A stretch of 64,000 nucleotides of DNA from Micrococcales bacterium 72-143 (GCA_001898835.1 MKVM01000003.1:661852-725851); one strand, 5' to 3'. Numbered from the stretch's first letter, positions 1 to 10,044 are shown. Notes: generated from the sequence alone by a model not told the origin. Made by a program: numbers and translations.

Positions 1-6
1 CGGCGG

Positions 7-882
7 ATGAGCATCTCGCGTCGTCGCGCCCTCCTCGGCTGGGCGTACGCCGCCCCGGCCGCCGCGTTCGTCGTGCTGCTCTTCCTCGTGCCGCTGGCGA
101 CCGTCGGCCAGATGTCCGTCAGCGACTGGTCGCTCCTCGGCGGGAACCGCGGATGGAACGCCCCCGACAACTTCACCGACCTCGCCGCCGACCCGCTGCT
201 GTGGCCGAGTGTCGGGTTCACGCTCTTCTACACGGTGCTCGTCGGCGTCATCGTGCTCGTGCTCGCCATGCTCCTCGCGCTGCTCGTGCAGGAGAGCACC
301 CGCTGGAACTCGATGCTCCGCACGGCAGTGCTCGTTCCGAGCGCACTCGGGCTCGCGAGCGCCTCGCTGCTGTTCTGGGGTCTCTACAGCCCGAACATCG
401 GGCCGATCAGCCCGATCCTGCAGTGGCTCGGCGTCATCCACGAGCCGATCTCCTTCCTCGGCACCCCGCAGGCGGCCCTGTGGTCGACGGTCTTCCTCAT
501 CGTCTGGCGCTTCACCGGCTTCTACATGCTCATCCTCATGGTCGGCCTGCAGGCGATCCCGGTCGAGGTGTACGAGGCGGCGCGCCTCGACGGCGCCTCG
601 CGGTGGACGACCTTCTGGAACGTCACGCTGCCGTTGCTGCGGCCCTCGATCGCGCTCGCGGTCGTGCTGAGCGTCACCGGGTCGCTGCTCGCCTTCGACC
701 AGTTCTTCATCCTCACCAAGGGCGGACCCGACAACAGCACCGTCACGATCGTGCAGCTCATCTACCGGGCGGCGTTCCAGCACTTCAACCTCGGTGTCGC
801 CGCGGCTCTCTCGCTGCTCGTGCTGCTCGCACTGCTCGTCATCAACGTCGCGCAGTTCCGCGCGCTCCGACCGAAGGACTGA
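7..882 (+). CDS. CUT1-family carbohydrate ABC transporter permease (MalF-like)
   Basis: Inner-membrane permease of a binding-protein-dependent sugar importer; it pairs with the next gene to form the translocation channel. The 291-residue protein has an N-terminal cytoplasmic Arg-rich start, a first membrane segment at about residues 11-33, and five more hydrophobic segments. The EAA loop that contacts the ATPase is visible at residues 190-196 (EAARLDG). It ends 3 bases before the start of the partner permease, so the two are one operon. The solute-binding protein, usually directly upstream, would lie outside the window, and no ATPase is present; actinobacterial CUT1 systems often share an MsiK-type ATPase encoded elsewhere. 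The substrate is not readable from the sequence; the adjacent GH127 enzyme suggests an arabinose-containing oligosaccharide. Confidence 0.93.
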   Translation: MSISRRRALLGWAYAAPAAAFVVLLFLVPLATVGQMSVSDWSLLGGNRGWNAPDNFTDLAADPLLWPSVGFTLFYTVLVGVIVLVLAMLLALLVQESTRWNSMLRTAVLVPSALGLASASLLFWGLYSPNIGPISPILQWLGVIHEPISFLGTPQAALWSTVFLIVWRFTGFYMLILMVGLQAIPVEVYEAARLDGASRWTTFWNVTLPLLRPSIALAVVLSVTGSLLAFDQFFILTKGGPDNSTVTIVQLIYRAAFQHFNLGVAAALSLLVLLALLVINVAQFRALRPKD

Positions 883-885
883 CCG

Positions 886-1710
886 ATGCGCGCCTTCAGC
901 CGTCTCGTCCGCACGCCGTACTACGTGCTCACCGGCGGGATCGCCCTCGTCTTCATCTTCCCGCTCGTCTGGGCCGGCTACGCCTCGGTGGCGCCGCAGG
1001 GCGGCACCGCGCAGACCGACGGCTTCGGCTTCGGCAACTACGCGAAGCTCCTGAACTACGACGCGGGACTCCTCGCCTACCTCGGCAACAGTGCGCTCGT
1101 CGCCCTGCTGACGGTCGTCATGACGACCCTCGTCTCGCTGCTGGCCGGTTACGCCTTCGCCCGGTTCACCTTCATCGGGAAGAACGTGCTGTTCTTCCTC
1201 GTGCTCGGCATCCTCATGGTGCCGTCGGCCTCCCTGCTCATCCCCCTCTACGTGCTGCTCGGCTCGGTCGGGCTCGCGAACTCCCTCTTCGGGCTCTCGC
1301 TCGTGCTCACGATGTACCAGCTGCCGTTCTCGATCTTCATGATGCGGATCTCCTTCGAGGCGGTCCCCGCCGAGCTCGAGGAGTCGGCGCTCGTCGACGG
1401 CACGAACAGCTTCGGCGCTCTCTGGTACGTGCTCGCCCCCGCCGTGCTGCCCGGCATCGTCACGGTGGCGCTCTACGCCTTCCTCGCCGCCTGGAACGAC
1501 TTCATCTCGCCGCTCATCCTCATCAACGACTCCGATCTCGCACCCCTCCCGCTCGCGATCGCCAACCTGCGACAGCAGGCGATGGGCTCGATCGACTACG
1601 GCGTCACGGAGGCCGGAGTCGTCGTGCTCGCCCTGCCGTGCGTCGTGCTGTTCCTGCTGCTGCAGCGCTTCTACATCCGCGGGTTCATGTCGGGGGCGCT
1701 GAAGGGATGA
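886..1710 (+). CDS. CUT1-family carbohydrate ABC transporter permease (MalG-like)
   Basis: Second permease of the sugar importer. The 274-residue protein has a first membrane segment at about residues 15-34, a periplasm-side loop typical of MalG-type proteins, and further membrane segments to the C terminus. The ATPase-contact loop is at about residues 165-172 (EESALVDG), a degenerate form of the EAA motif. It starts with ATG 3 bases after the first permease, and its stop codon overlaps the ATG of the GH127 gene (ATGA at 1707-1710). Importer and hydrolase are therefore translationally coupled, which supports a shared substrate. Confidence 0.93.
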   Translation: MRAFSRLVRTPYYVLTGGIALVFIFPLVWAGYASVAPQGGTAQTDGFGFGNYAKLLNYDAGLLAYLGNSALVALLTVVMTTLVSLLAGYAFARFTFIGKNVLFFLVLGILMVPSASLLIPLYVLLGSVGLANSLFGLSLVLTMYQLPFSIFMMRISFEAVPAELEESALVDGTNSFGALWYVLAPAVLPGIVTVALYAFLAAWNDFISPLILINDSDLAPLPLAIANLRQQAMGSIDYGVTEAGVVVLALPCVVLFLLLQRFYIRGFMSGALKG

Positions 1711-3665
1711 GTCCGACCGCCGCCCGTCCCGACCCCGACGACACCACGAGGATCCGCCCCATGACCTACGTCGCCACCCAGACCGCCCCGTCCCCCGTGC
1801 AGCCGCGGGCCGGACGGTTGAGCCCGCTCGGCCTCGACGAGGTGGAGCTCGCGCCCGACGGCTACTGGGGCAGGTGGCAGCAGCTCAACGGCGACGTCAT
1901 CATCGAGCACTGCCGCTCCTGGATGGAGCGCGTCGGCTGGATCGGCAACCTGGAGGCCGCCGCGGAGGGTACCCTCCCGGCCGCCCGCCGCGGACGCGAG
2001 TTCACCGACTCCGACGTCTACAAGCTCGTCGAGGCGATGAGCTGGGAGCACGGTCGCAGCGGGGATCCGGCGCTCGACGACCGCATCCGGGAGCTGACCG
2101 CGATCATCGGCCGCGCCCAGGAGCCCGACGGATACCTCAACACCAACTTCGGTCGGCCCGGCCAGGCGCCGCGTTACTCCGACCTGGAGTGGGGTCACGA
2201 GCTCTACGACTACGGCCACCTCCTGCAGGCGGCCGTCGCCCGCCACCGCACCGCGGGCCGCGACGAACTCTTCGACATCGCCACGCGCGTGGCCGACCAC
2301 GTCTGCGAGGTGTTCGGTCCGGACGGCATCGACTCCGTCTGCGGGCACGCCGAGATCGAGGTCGCGCTCGCGGAGTTCGCCCGGCTCACCGGCGAGCCCC
2401 GCTACCTCGACCAGGCACGCCTCTTCATCGAGCGCCGCGGGCACGGCAGGCTCGGCGAGATCGAGTACGGCCCCGAGTACTTCCAGGACGACGTGCCGGT
2501 GCGGGAGGCCACCGTGCTGCGCGGACACGCCGTCCGCGCGCTCTACCTCGCCGCCGCCGCGGTGGACGTCGCCGTCGACACCGGCGATGCCGGACTGCTC
2601 GCGGCGGTCGAGACGCAGTGGGAGAACACGGTCGCCCGGCGCACCTACATCACGGGCGGCATGGGCTCGCACCACCAGGACGAATCCTTCGGCGAGGACT
2701 TCGAGCTGCCCGCCGACCGGGCCTACTGCGAGACCTGCGCGGGGGTCGGATCGCTCATGCTGAGCTGGCGGCTCCTGCTCGCGACCGGGGAGCCGCGCTA
2801 CGCGGACCTCATGGAGCGCACGCTGCACAACGTCATCGCCACCTCGCCGGGCCGCGACGGGCACTCTTTCTTCTACGCCAACACGCTGCACCAGCGCGTC
2901 CCCGGCCACCCGAGCGACCCCGACGAGCAGAGCAGGCGCGCCTCGGCGAGCCAGCGCTCGGCCTGGTTCGAGGTGTCGTGCTGCCCCACCAACGTCGCGC
3001 GCACCTTCGCGACGCTCGGCTGCTACCTCGCCACCTCGACGGACGACGGGGTGCAGTTGCACCTGTACGCGGCCGGTCGCATCCGCGCGCAGCTGGCCGC
3101 CGGCCCGGTCGAGCTCGACGTGGCCACCGCGTACCCCGCTGACGGCCGCATCCGCGTCGTGGTCGGCGAGGCCCCCGCGAGCGACTGGACGCTGACCCTT
3201 CGTGTGCCGCAGTGGGCCGAGGGCGCCCGGCTCACCGTTCGCGGCGAGGTGGCGGATGCCGCGCCCGGAACGGTCGAGGTCCGCGGTCTCGGCACGGGCG
3301 ACGCGGTCGTGCTCGAGCTCCCGATCGCGCCCCGGTTCACGAGGCCGGACTCCCGGATCGACGCGGTGCGGGGAACCGTCGCCGTGGAGGCCGGACCGCT
3401 CGTCTACTGCCTCGAGTCCGCCGACCTGCCGCCCGGGACGCGCGTCGACGGCATCGTCGTGGACGACGCGGTACCGCCCCGCCCCGAGCCCGACGCCGTG
3501 GTCGTGCGTGGCGCCGTGGTCTCCGCCTCCGAGGGGGGCTGGCCCTACGGCGACCCCGTCGCGACGGGGTCGCGCGAGCCGCGGGAGTTCCGGCTCGGCC
3601 CCTACAGCGAATGGGGCGAGCGCGCGCCCGGGACCATGCGCGTCTGGCTCCCGGTCGCCGGCTAG
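1707..3665 (+). CDS. GH127 beta-L-arabinofuranosidase
   Basis: Glycoside hydrolase family 127 enzyme. The family removes beta-L-arabinofuranose from disaccharides such as those on hydroxyproline-rich plant glycoproteins, using a zinc-bound cysteine nucleophile. All key residues of HypBA1 have counterparts: acid/base Glu326 in DESFG, zinc ligands Glu342 and Cys344 in CETC (16 residues from acid/base to ligand, as in HypBA1), and the Cys425-Cys426 pair in SCCP, with Cys425 as the expected nucleophile. No signal peptide is seen, so it is cytoplasmic and would act on imported sugar. The 652-residue length fits the family. The first ATG overlaps the upstream stop; ATG 1761 (residue 19) is an alternative start and better matches where homology begins. 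GH127 members also include other beta-L-arabinosidase activities, so exact linkage is inferred. Confidence 0.93.
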   Translation: MSPTAARPDPDDTTRIRPMTYVATQTAPSPVQPRAGRLSPLGLDEVELAPDGYWGRWQQLNGDVIIEHCRSWMERVGWIGNLEAAAEGTLPAARRGREFTDSDVYKLVEAMSWEHGRSGDPALDDRIRELTAIIGRAQEPDGYLNTNFGRPGQAPRYSDLEWGHELYDYGHLLQAAVARHRTAGRDELFDIATRVADHVCEVFGPDGIDSVCGHAEIEVALAEFARLTGEPRYLDQARLFIERRGHGRLGEIEYGPEYFQDDVPVREATVLRGHAVRALYLAAAAVDVAVDTGDAGLLAAVETQWENTVARRTYITGGMGSHHQDESFGEDFELPADRAYCETCAGVGSLMLSWRLLLATGEPRYADLMERTLHNVIATSPGRDGHSFFYANTLHQRVPGHPSDPDEQSRRASASQRSAWFEVSCCPTNVARTFATLGCYLATSTDDGVQLHLYAAGRIRAQLAAGPVELDVATAYPADGRIRVVVGEAPASDWTLTLRVPQWAEGARLTVRGEVADAAPGTVEVRGLGTGDAVVLELPIAPRFTRPDSRIDAVRGTVAVEAGPLVYCLESADLPPGTRVDGIVVDDAVPPRPEPDAVVVRGAVVSASEGGWPYGDPVATGSREPREFRLGPYSEWGERAPGTMRVWLPVAG

Positions 3666-3703
3666 ATCACAGTCCTCCATTTCAGAGACGAAGGAGTCTT
3701 TCG

Positions 3704-6700
3704 ATGAACCACCGCATCCAGCGCGCCCTCGCGCGTGCGACGGTCGCCGCGCTCGCGGTCGCCGCGCTCATCGGCGGCACTGTGACGCCCGCCGCCGCCG
3801 ATGACGGGGCGACCGTCATCGGCACCGTCGACGGAACCGAGTTCCGGCTCGCGGAGATCGCGGGCGGCGGCTACGCGCTCGAGGCGTCGCGGGGCGGCTC
3901 CGTGCTGTGGCGCACGACGGCCGGGGCCGTGTCGGCGCGACTGCAGGGGGTCGCGGCGGCGGTCTGGGCGCACTACGCGAGCGTCGAGGCGACCGCGGCG
4001 GGCGTCGTGGCGGTGGCGGAGCTCGGCACCCCGGCCGGCTCGGTCCTGCGCGTCGTGGACAGCTACGCGATCGGCACCGACGCGCTCGAGGTGCATCGCG
4101 ACTTCGCGGTCACCTCGCTCGCCGCCGCGGACCAGGGGCGCGGGATCGCGCTGCAGTTCGCGATCCGCGACACCGCCGCACGAGAGCCGCAGTCCTACCA
4201 GTGGTTCGCCCCGGGCGCCTGGTACGGCAACGGCGCCGACACCTTCTCGGACCGCACCAAGCTCGCCTTCGACGGTGTGGAGACCGCGACGCCGGTCGAC
4301 GCGCTCGGCGCCCCCCTGTTCGCCGCATTCGACCCGCAGAACGGAATCGGCCTGACCCTCGCCGATCGCACCGACGGCGCGCGCGAGACCGTCGCATCCG
4401 ATCAATTCCCCCAGAACGCGAAGACGATCGTCGACGCCCGCCTCAACCTGCCGGGGCTGGGGCTGCGCAAGGTGACGGCCGACGGCTCGCACAGCGAGCT
4501 CGTGCAGTCCTACCCCGGGTGGAACATCAACTTCCGCAACCGGTACTCCGGCAAGCCCGTCGTCGCCCGCTACCTCCCGCTCGACGCGCAGCTCACGGGC
4601 GACACGGCCTTCGCGCTGCGCCTGCGCGGCTACGACGACTACGCGGATGCGCTGCGCACCATCTGGCGCGCCGCCTACGCCGACGACGCGAAGATCGCGC
4701 GGCGGTTCGACACCAAGGTCCACTTCGACACGCTCGTCGACTACGTCGACGCCTCCTACGGGCTCGACCAGGGGCGCCGGGCGTACTACACGAACTACGC
4801 GCTCCACCTGCCGTACAGCGGCTTCCTCTGGCGCAACGCCGACACCGCGTGGGTCATGCTCGCCCAGGGCTGGAACCGCCAGGACGCGGGCATGCGCGAG
4901 CGCGCGCGGAACGTGATCGCCGACCAGCTGTCGCAGGGCGGCCTCGTCACGAGCAATCCGCGGACGGCGGCCGAGTCCCACCTCAACCTGATGCGCGCCT
5001 ACCTCGAGGACCGCGCGCACGGCGTCGAGAACCCGAGCTGGCTCGCCGAGGTCCGCTCCTACGCGGACGGGCTGCCCGCCGCGGCCCCCTACTACGCGGC
5101 GGAGGTGCTGCTCATGCTGGCCCGCTTCACGGGCGAGGAGGGCTATCGGACGAAGGCGAAGGCCGGAGCCGAGGCCGCCTGGCAGGACGGGCAGAAGGAC
5201 TTCCGGTTCCGCGGCGCCCTCGAGGACTACGCGGGCGGCCCGGCGGAGCTCGACCGCGAGGCCGGGTACATCGCGCTGACGGCGTTCCTCGCGCTCTACG
5301 ACGACGCGAGCGATCCGGCGGAGCGCGCCCGGTGGCTCGGCTACGCGCGCACCGCGGCGGACTACTGCGAGACCTGGACCTTCGTGCAGGACATCCAGCT
5401 CGTTCCCTACGACGCCGACCCCTCGCTGCTCATGTACGGCAACGAGGACGTCCCCGCGTACGGCATCACGGGCATCCACCTCGGTGCCGCGGGCGGCGAC
5501 GCCTACGAGGCGATGCACGCGATCGACTTCTCCCGGCTCGCGGACGCGACCGGCGACGAGCACTACCGCGACTTCGCCGTGTACATCGAGAAGAACTCGA
5601 TCCTCTACACCAACCTCGGCGACAAGGCCGGCCTGATGGCCGACTCGACCAAGAACACCGGTCTCGGCTTCGGCAACGAGTATCTCGGCACCTCGGCCAA
5701 CGACTACTGGAACAACAACCAGCGCGGCGACGGGAACGCGAGCAACATCGGGTGGCTCACCTACGGCCTGCTGGCGATGACGCAGCGGACCATCGATGCG
5801 ACCGCCGGCTACACGCTCGACGGCTCGACGGTGACCACGATCAACGGCCTGAACGCGTACTACCAGTTGGTGAACAAGGCGACCGGCGAGGTGCTGGATG
5901 TGGCGGACGACTCGCGCCTCGACGGCGCGGCGGTCGTCACCACCGGGCGCGATGCGGGAGCGGATCGGACGCGGCAGTGGCTTTTCCAGCCCACGGGCGA
6001 CGGCTCGATGAAGCTCGTGAACCGGTCGACGGCGAAGGTGCTGACGGTTCCGGGCGCTGACCCGACCCCCGGCGCCGGACTGACGCAGGCGGTCTTCTAC
6101 CCCGACCTCGCCTACCGGTTCAGCCTCGCGGACGCCGGGGACGGATGGGTGACGATCACCAGCGCCTCGACCTCGCGCCTGGTGGAGGCGACTCCGACGG
6201 CGGAGGCGGATGGGCATCGGGTGCAGCAGAACGTCGCGACGGGGAGCGACTTCCAGCGGTGGCGTCTGGTGCCGGTCGGTGATCTGCAGCTGCTGGATGC
6301 GACGCAGCCGCTGGCGCTGACCTCGGCGGGCGGTGCGGCGGTGCCGACGGCGTTCGACGACGACGCGACGCTCGCGCAGCGCTGGGTCGCGCGCGACGCC
6401 GACGAGGGCTACCTGGGTCTGGTGGATCGGTCGACGGGTCTCGCGCTGACGGTGCGGGACGGCTCGTGGGTGCTGGAGCAGCCGGAGGGCGCCGACTTCG
6501 GCGGGTTCGGGTTCGCGCAGCAGTTCCGGCTCACCCTCGGCGGCGACGGGAACGTGACGCTGACCTCGCGCGCGGATGCCGCCGCCAGCCGGGTGATCCG
6601 TCTGCAGACCGCGGGCCCCGCCACCGTCGACACGCCCGTGTCGATCGTCGGGGCGGACACCGTGCAGCGCACCGTGGAGCACGGGCAGGCGGCGACGCCG

Positions 6701-9700
6701 CCGGCGACCGTTCCGGTCAGCTTGAGCGACGGGACGGCGTCGACCTCCCCGGTCACGTGGCCGGCCCTGCCGACGGCACCGGGGCGCCACGAGCTTCGGG
6801 GCTCGCTGCCGGGCACGCAGCTGCAGGCGTTGCTCGTGCTCGCGGTGCTCCCGGCGGGCGGGATCGCCTCGATCGACCCGATCGCGGTGTCGACGACCGC
6901 CGGCAGCGCGCCGGTGCTCCCGGCGACCGTCACGGGCCGCGGCGGCGGCGCCGCGGTCGAGCTGCCGGTCGTGTGGGACGCGATCGACCCGGCGCAGTAC
7001 GCGAGCGTGGGGGAGTTCACGGTTCGCGGCACCGTCGACGGGGTCGCCGTCCGCGCGGAGGCGGTCGTCACGGTGACGCCGGCCCCGACGCGTACCGTGG
7101 TGTCGATCGACCCGGTGCGGGTGCGCACGGTGCCGGGCACGGCGCCGGCGCTGCCTGCGGAGGTGCTCGCGCATTTCGACGACGGCAGCTCCGAGACCGT
7201 CCCGGTCGCCTGGGACGCGATCGACCCGTCCGCGTACGCCTCCGCCGGGTACCTCGCGGTGCCGGGTACCGGCGGCGGCGGCGACGTCACCGCTCACGTG
7301 ACGGTGGCGTGGTTCGTGGACACCTTCACGCAGGCCGACGGCCCGACGAGCTGGGCCACCGGCGGTGCCGCCACCTGGCGCGTGACGGATGGGGCGCTCC
7401 TCGTGCCGGTGATGGGGAGCGGCGCCTCCTCCTATGCGATGGCACGGAGCGGCGGCCAGCCGGTCACGACCTCCGGGGACTTCGTCTACGAGGCCGACGT
7501 CACCCTGCGACAGGTCGGGAACGGCGGGCTGTTCTTCCGGGCGCCGGGCGGCGACGATCGCAACGGCTACTACTTCGGACTCGAGGGCCACACCCAGCAG
7601 TTCGTGGTGGGCAAGCAGGTCAACAACGCCTGGAACGAGTTCCGCTACGCGCCCGCGGGTGCGGCGACGGGGGTGACGCACCATCTGCGCGCCGTGGTCC
7701 GCGGATCGACGATCAGCTACTACGTGGACGACATGGTCACGCCGCTCTACACGGCCACCGACACCCAGTTCACGGTGGGTTCGATCGGCGTGCGGTCCTG
7801 GCAGTCGGCGATGACGGTCGACAACGTCGTGCTGCGCCCCATCCCGGCGCTCCTCGCCCCCGAGCCGATCGCCGACGTCCACACGCGGGTCGGCACCGCC
7901 CCGACCCTGCCCGGGACCGTGCGCATCGTGGATGCCGCGGGCGACACCCGCGGTGCGTCGGTGACCTGGAACGCGATCCCGTCGAGCGCCTATCAGTCCG
8001 CGGGCAGCTTCGAGGTGCAGGGCACGGCGGCCGGCCTGCCGGTCCGGGTGACCGTGGTCGTCGATCCGGCGGCCCGCATCACCTCGATCGACCGGCCGCT
8101 CGTGCTGACCGCGCCGGGGACGGCGCCGCAGCTGCCGGCGACGGTCGTCGCGCACTACGACGACGCCAGCTCCACCGCCGTGCCCGTCACCTGGGACGCC
8201 CTCGCACCCGGGGACTACGCCGCACCGGGCTATGTCGAGGCGCACGGACACCTCACGGGCGCGCCGGACATGGCGGTCACCGCCGCGGTCGGAGTTGCGG
8301 TGTTCGCCGCCGACTTCGCCGACGGCAGCGCGGCCGGCTGGACGCCGTATGGCGGCAACTGGACCGTGGACGCGCAGAAGCGCTACGGCGTGACGATCTC
8401 CGGATGGAGCGGGCTCGGCGAGAAGTCGGTCGCCTCGGCGGCGCCCCGGGCCGACCTGGTCTACCAGGGCACCGTCGTCGTGACGAGCGGCAACGATGCG
8501 GGCTTCATCTTCCGGGTGACGAATCCGAGCACGGGCGCCGACTCCTACAACGGCTACTACGTCGGCATCTCGCTGGGTCAGCGCTCGGTCGTGCTCGGCC
8601 GCGCCAACGGTGCGTGGACGCAGCTCGCCGCGACCCCGAACTGGCCCGGCATCGCGGCGGGGGCGACGATCCCGCTGCGGGTGATCGCGAGCGGCACGCA
8701 CCTCGAGGTGTACGCCGGGGACATGACCACGCCCGCGATCGTGTTCGACGACCCCTCCCCCCTCGCTCCGGTGTCCGGCGCGATCGGGGTCCGCGGTTAC
8801 GCGTCCTCGTTCCGGGTCGACGACCTCCTCATGGCGGCACTGCCGCCGGTCACCGAGGTGGCCGAGGTCCGCCTGGAGACGCTCGAGGGGCTGGCCCCGT
8901 CACTGCCGCGCGAGGTGCAGGTCACCCGGATGGACGGGGCGATCGAGCGCCGCGCGGTGACGTGGGATGTCACGGGACTCGACTACCACCAGTCGGAGGT
9001 GGCGATCACCGGGACGGTGGCCGGCACCTCCCTGCCGGCGAGGGCGGTGGTCGTCGTCCACCCGGCCGTGCTCACGAGCACGGTGCCCGCGGACGTGATC
9101 ACCGAGGTCGGGGTCGCGCCGGTGCTGCCGCCCTCGGTCGCCGGCCGGTTCAGCAACGGCGACCTCCGCGACCTCCCGGTGGTCCGGTGGGATGCCGTGG
9201 CGCCGGAGCGCTACGCGTCGGTGGGGCAGTTCCGGGTCTCCGGGGTGCTCGCCTCCGGTGGTGGCGTCGGGGCACGGGCGAACGTGATCGTGGTGGATCC
9301 CGCGGTCGTCCGGGGGCCGATCGTCGCCTTCCGCGCCGTCTCCGTTCAGACGGTGGCCGGGGTCGCTCCGCAGCTGCCGACGACGGTCGTCGCCGTCCAC
9401 CAGAACGGGTACGAGGAGAACCTGCCCGTCGTGTGGGATGCGATCGACGCGGCGCAGTACGCGACCGCCGGGAGCGCGTTCCTGGTGCAGGGAACCGTCG
9501 ACGGCACGCAACTGCGTCCCTCGGCCGAGGTGTCGGTCACGGCGGCGGAGGGTCCGGCCGAGGTCGCCGTCCGCCTCTCGGCGACCTCGGTCGCCCAGGG
9601 CGGCACCGTGCAGGTGGACGCATCCGGTTTCGCCTCCGGTGAGGCTGTTCAGGTGTGGCTGCACTCCGAGCCGCGGCTGCTCGCGACCACGACAGCGGAT

Positions 9701-9934
9701 GGCACGGGCCGGATCTCGGTGACGGTGCGGATCCCGGCGGGTACCCCGGCCGGTGCGCACACCGTGGTGGTGTCGTCCGCGGCGGCGAGCGGTTCGGCTG
9801 CGCTGCAGGTGACGGCGTTCACGCTCGGCGCCACGGGCGCCACTGTGGGCGGCGGGATCGGAGCAGCGGCCATCCTCCTGCTCTTGGGTGCGGCGCTGCT
9901 CGGGGTGCGCCGCCGCCGGGCGTTCACCGCCTAG
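3704..9934 (+). CDS. secreted multidomain glycan-active protein: predicted (alpha/alpha)6 barrel, ricin lectin, Big_4 repeats, C-terminal anchor
   Basis: A 2076-residue surface protein, preceded by GAAGGAG about 10 bases before the ATG. Residues 1-32 are a signal peptide (cleavage likely after Ala-Ala-Ala). About 40-280 is a beta-rich domain and 286-706 an alpha-helical, Trp/Tyr-rich region resembling an (alpha/alpha)6-barrel hydrolase. About 716-980 resembles a ricin-type beta-trefoil lectin (YYQLVNKATGEVLDV followed by QW repeats). From about 983 to 1946 there are eight bacterial Ig-like (Big_4) units, each marked by a W-D/N-A core, interrupted by two concanavalin-like domains at about 1205-1379 and 1533-1709. 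The C terminus carries LGATG (2041-2045), a hydrophobic helix and RRRR, like a sortase signal with Gly in place of Pro/Ala. It follows GH127, a pairing reminiscent of bifidobacterial HypBA1/HypBA2 (GH121), but I cannot assign the catalytic family. It probably releases oligosaccharide outside the cell. Confidence 0.82.
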   Translation: MNHRIQRALARATVAALAVAALIGGTVTPAAADDGATVIGTVDGTEFRLAEIAGGGYALEASRGGSVLWRTTAGAVSARLQGVAAAVWAHYASVEATAAGVVAVAELGTPAGSVLRVVDSYAIGTDALEVHRDFAVTSLAAADQGRGIALQFAIRDTAAREPQSYQWFAPGAWYGNGADTFSDRTKLAFDGVETATPVDALGAPLFAAFDPQNGIGLTLADRTDGARETVASDQFPQNAKTIVDARLNLPGLGLRKVTADGSHSELVQSYPGWNINFRNRYSGKPVVARYLPLDAQLTGDTAFALRLRGYDDYADALRTIWRAAYADDAKIARRFDTKVHFDTLVDYVDASYGLDQGRRAYYTNYALHLPYSGFLWRNADTAWVMLAQGWNRQDAGMRERARNVIADQLSQGGLVTSNPRTAAESHLNLMRAYLEDRAHGVENPSWLAEVRSYADGLPAAAPYYAAEVLLMLARFTGEEGYRTKAKAGAEAAWQDGQKDFRFRGALEDYAGGPAELDREAGYIALTAFLALYDDASDPAERARWLGYARTAADYCETWTFVQDIQLVPYDADPSLLMYGNEDVPAYGITGIHLGAAGGDAYEAMHAIDFSRLADATGDEHYRDFAVYIEKNSILYTNLGDKAGLMADSTKNTGLGFGNEYLGTSANDYWNNNQRGDGNASNIGWLTYGLLAMTQRTIDATAGYTLDGSTVTTINGLNAYYQLVNKATGEVLDVADDSRLDGAAVVTTGRDAGADRTRQWLFQPTGDGSMKLVNRSTAKVLTVPGADPTPGAGLTQAVFYPDLAYRFSLADAGDGWVTITSASTSRLVEATPTAEADGHRVQQNVATGSDFQRWRLVPVGDLQLLDATQPLALTSAGGAAVPTAFDDDATLAQRWVARDADEGYLGLVDRSTGLALTVRDGSWVLEQPEGADFGGFGFAQQFRLTLGGDGNVTLTSRADAAASRVIRLQTAGPATVDTPVSIVGADTVQRTVEHGQAATPPATVPVSLSDGTASTSPVTWPALPTAPGRHELRGSLPGTQLQALLVLAVLPAGGIASIDPIAVSTTAGSAPVLPATVTGRGGGAAVELPVVWDAIDPAQYASVGEFTVRGTVDGVAVRAEAVVTVTPAPTRTVVSIDPVRVRTVPGTAPALPAEVLAHFDDGSSETVPVAWDAIDPSAYASAGYLAVPGTGGGGDVTAHVTVAWFVDTFTQADGPTSWATGGAATWRVTDGALLVPVMGSGASSYAMARSGGQPVTTSGDFVYEADVTLRQVGNGGLFFRAPGGDDRNGYYFGLEGHTQQFVVGKQVNNAWNEFRYAPAGAATGVTHHLRAVVRGSTISYYVDDMVTPLYTATDTQFTVGSIGVRSWQSAMTVDNVVLRPIPALLAPEPIADVHTRVGTAPTLPGTVRIVDAAGDTRGASVTWNAIPSSAYQSAGSFEVQGTAAGLPVRVTVVVDPAARITSIDRPLVLTAPGTAPQLPATVVAHYDDASSTAVPVTWDALAPGDYAAPGYVEAHGHLTGAPDMAVTAAVGVAVFAADFADGSAAGWTPYGGNWTVDAQKRYGVTISGWSGLGEKSVASAAPRADLVYQGTVVVTSGNDAGFIFRVTNPSTGADSYNGYYVGISLGQRSVVLGRANGAWTQLAATPNWPGIAAGATIPLRVIASGTHLEVYAGDMTTPAIVFDDPSPLAPVSGAIGVRGYASSFRVDDLLMAALPPVTEVAEVRLETLEGLAPSLPREVQVTRMDGAIERRAVTWDVTGLDYHQSEVAITGTVAGTSLPARAVVVVHPAVLTSTVPADVITEVGVAPVLPPSVAGRFSNGDLRDLPVVRWDAVAPERYASVGQFRVSGVLASGGGVGARANVIVVDPAVVRGPIVAFRAVSVQTVAGVAPQLPTTVVAVHQNGYEENLPVVWDAIDAAQYATAGSAFLVQGTVDGTQLRPSAEVSVTAAEGPAEVAVRLSATSVAQGGTVQVDASGFASGEAVQVWLHSEPRLLATTTADGTGRISVTVRIPAGTPAGAHTVVVSSAAASGSAALQVTAFTLGATGATVGGGIGAAAILLLLGAALLGVRRRRAFTA

Positions 9935-9945
9935 CGGAGAGCGGC

Positions 9946-9983
9946 GCGGGGCCCGGCCGGGTATGGAACCGGCCGGGCCCCGC
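9946..9983 (+). terminator. strong hairpin terminator after the glycan locus
   Basis: A perfect 15-bp inverted repeat (9946-9960 and 9969-9983) around an 8-base loop starts 12 bases after the stop of the large secreted protein. There is no U-tract, as is common for GC-rich actinobacterial terminators. Confidence 0.85.
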
Positions 9984-10020
9984 GGTGCGCCCCGCGACTC
10001 TCGGCCGCGCACCGAGCGCC

Positions 10021-10044
10021 CGAGGGGCTGACGGGAATCGTCCC
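10021..10044 (-). repeat. duplicated tRNA-Gly 3' fragment
   Basis: Positions 10021-10040 repeat exactly the 20 bases at 10167-10186, which are the 3' end and T-arm of the tRNA-Gly gene, in the same orientation. The rest of the T-loop has decayed (GACGATT instead of TTCGATT). No D-arm or anticodon arm is recognisable next to it, so it is a fragment, not a second tRNA. Such copies of a tRNA 3' end are typical of integrase attachment sites, but no integrase or cargo lies in the 126 bases between the copies. Confidence 0.75.

Noticed and set aside
6466-9642. Overlapping plus-strand frame inside the modular glycan enzyme
   Set aside because: Arg/Gly-rich translation without domains; the main frame shows eight Ig-like units and two lectin-like domains over the same stretch.
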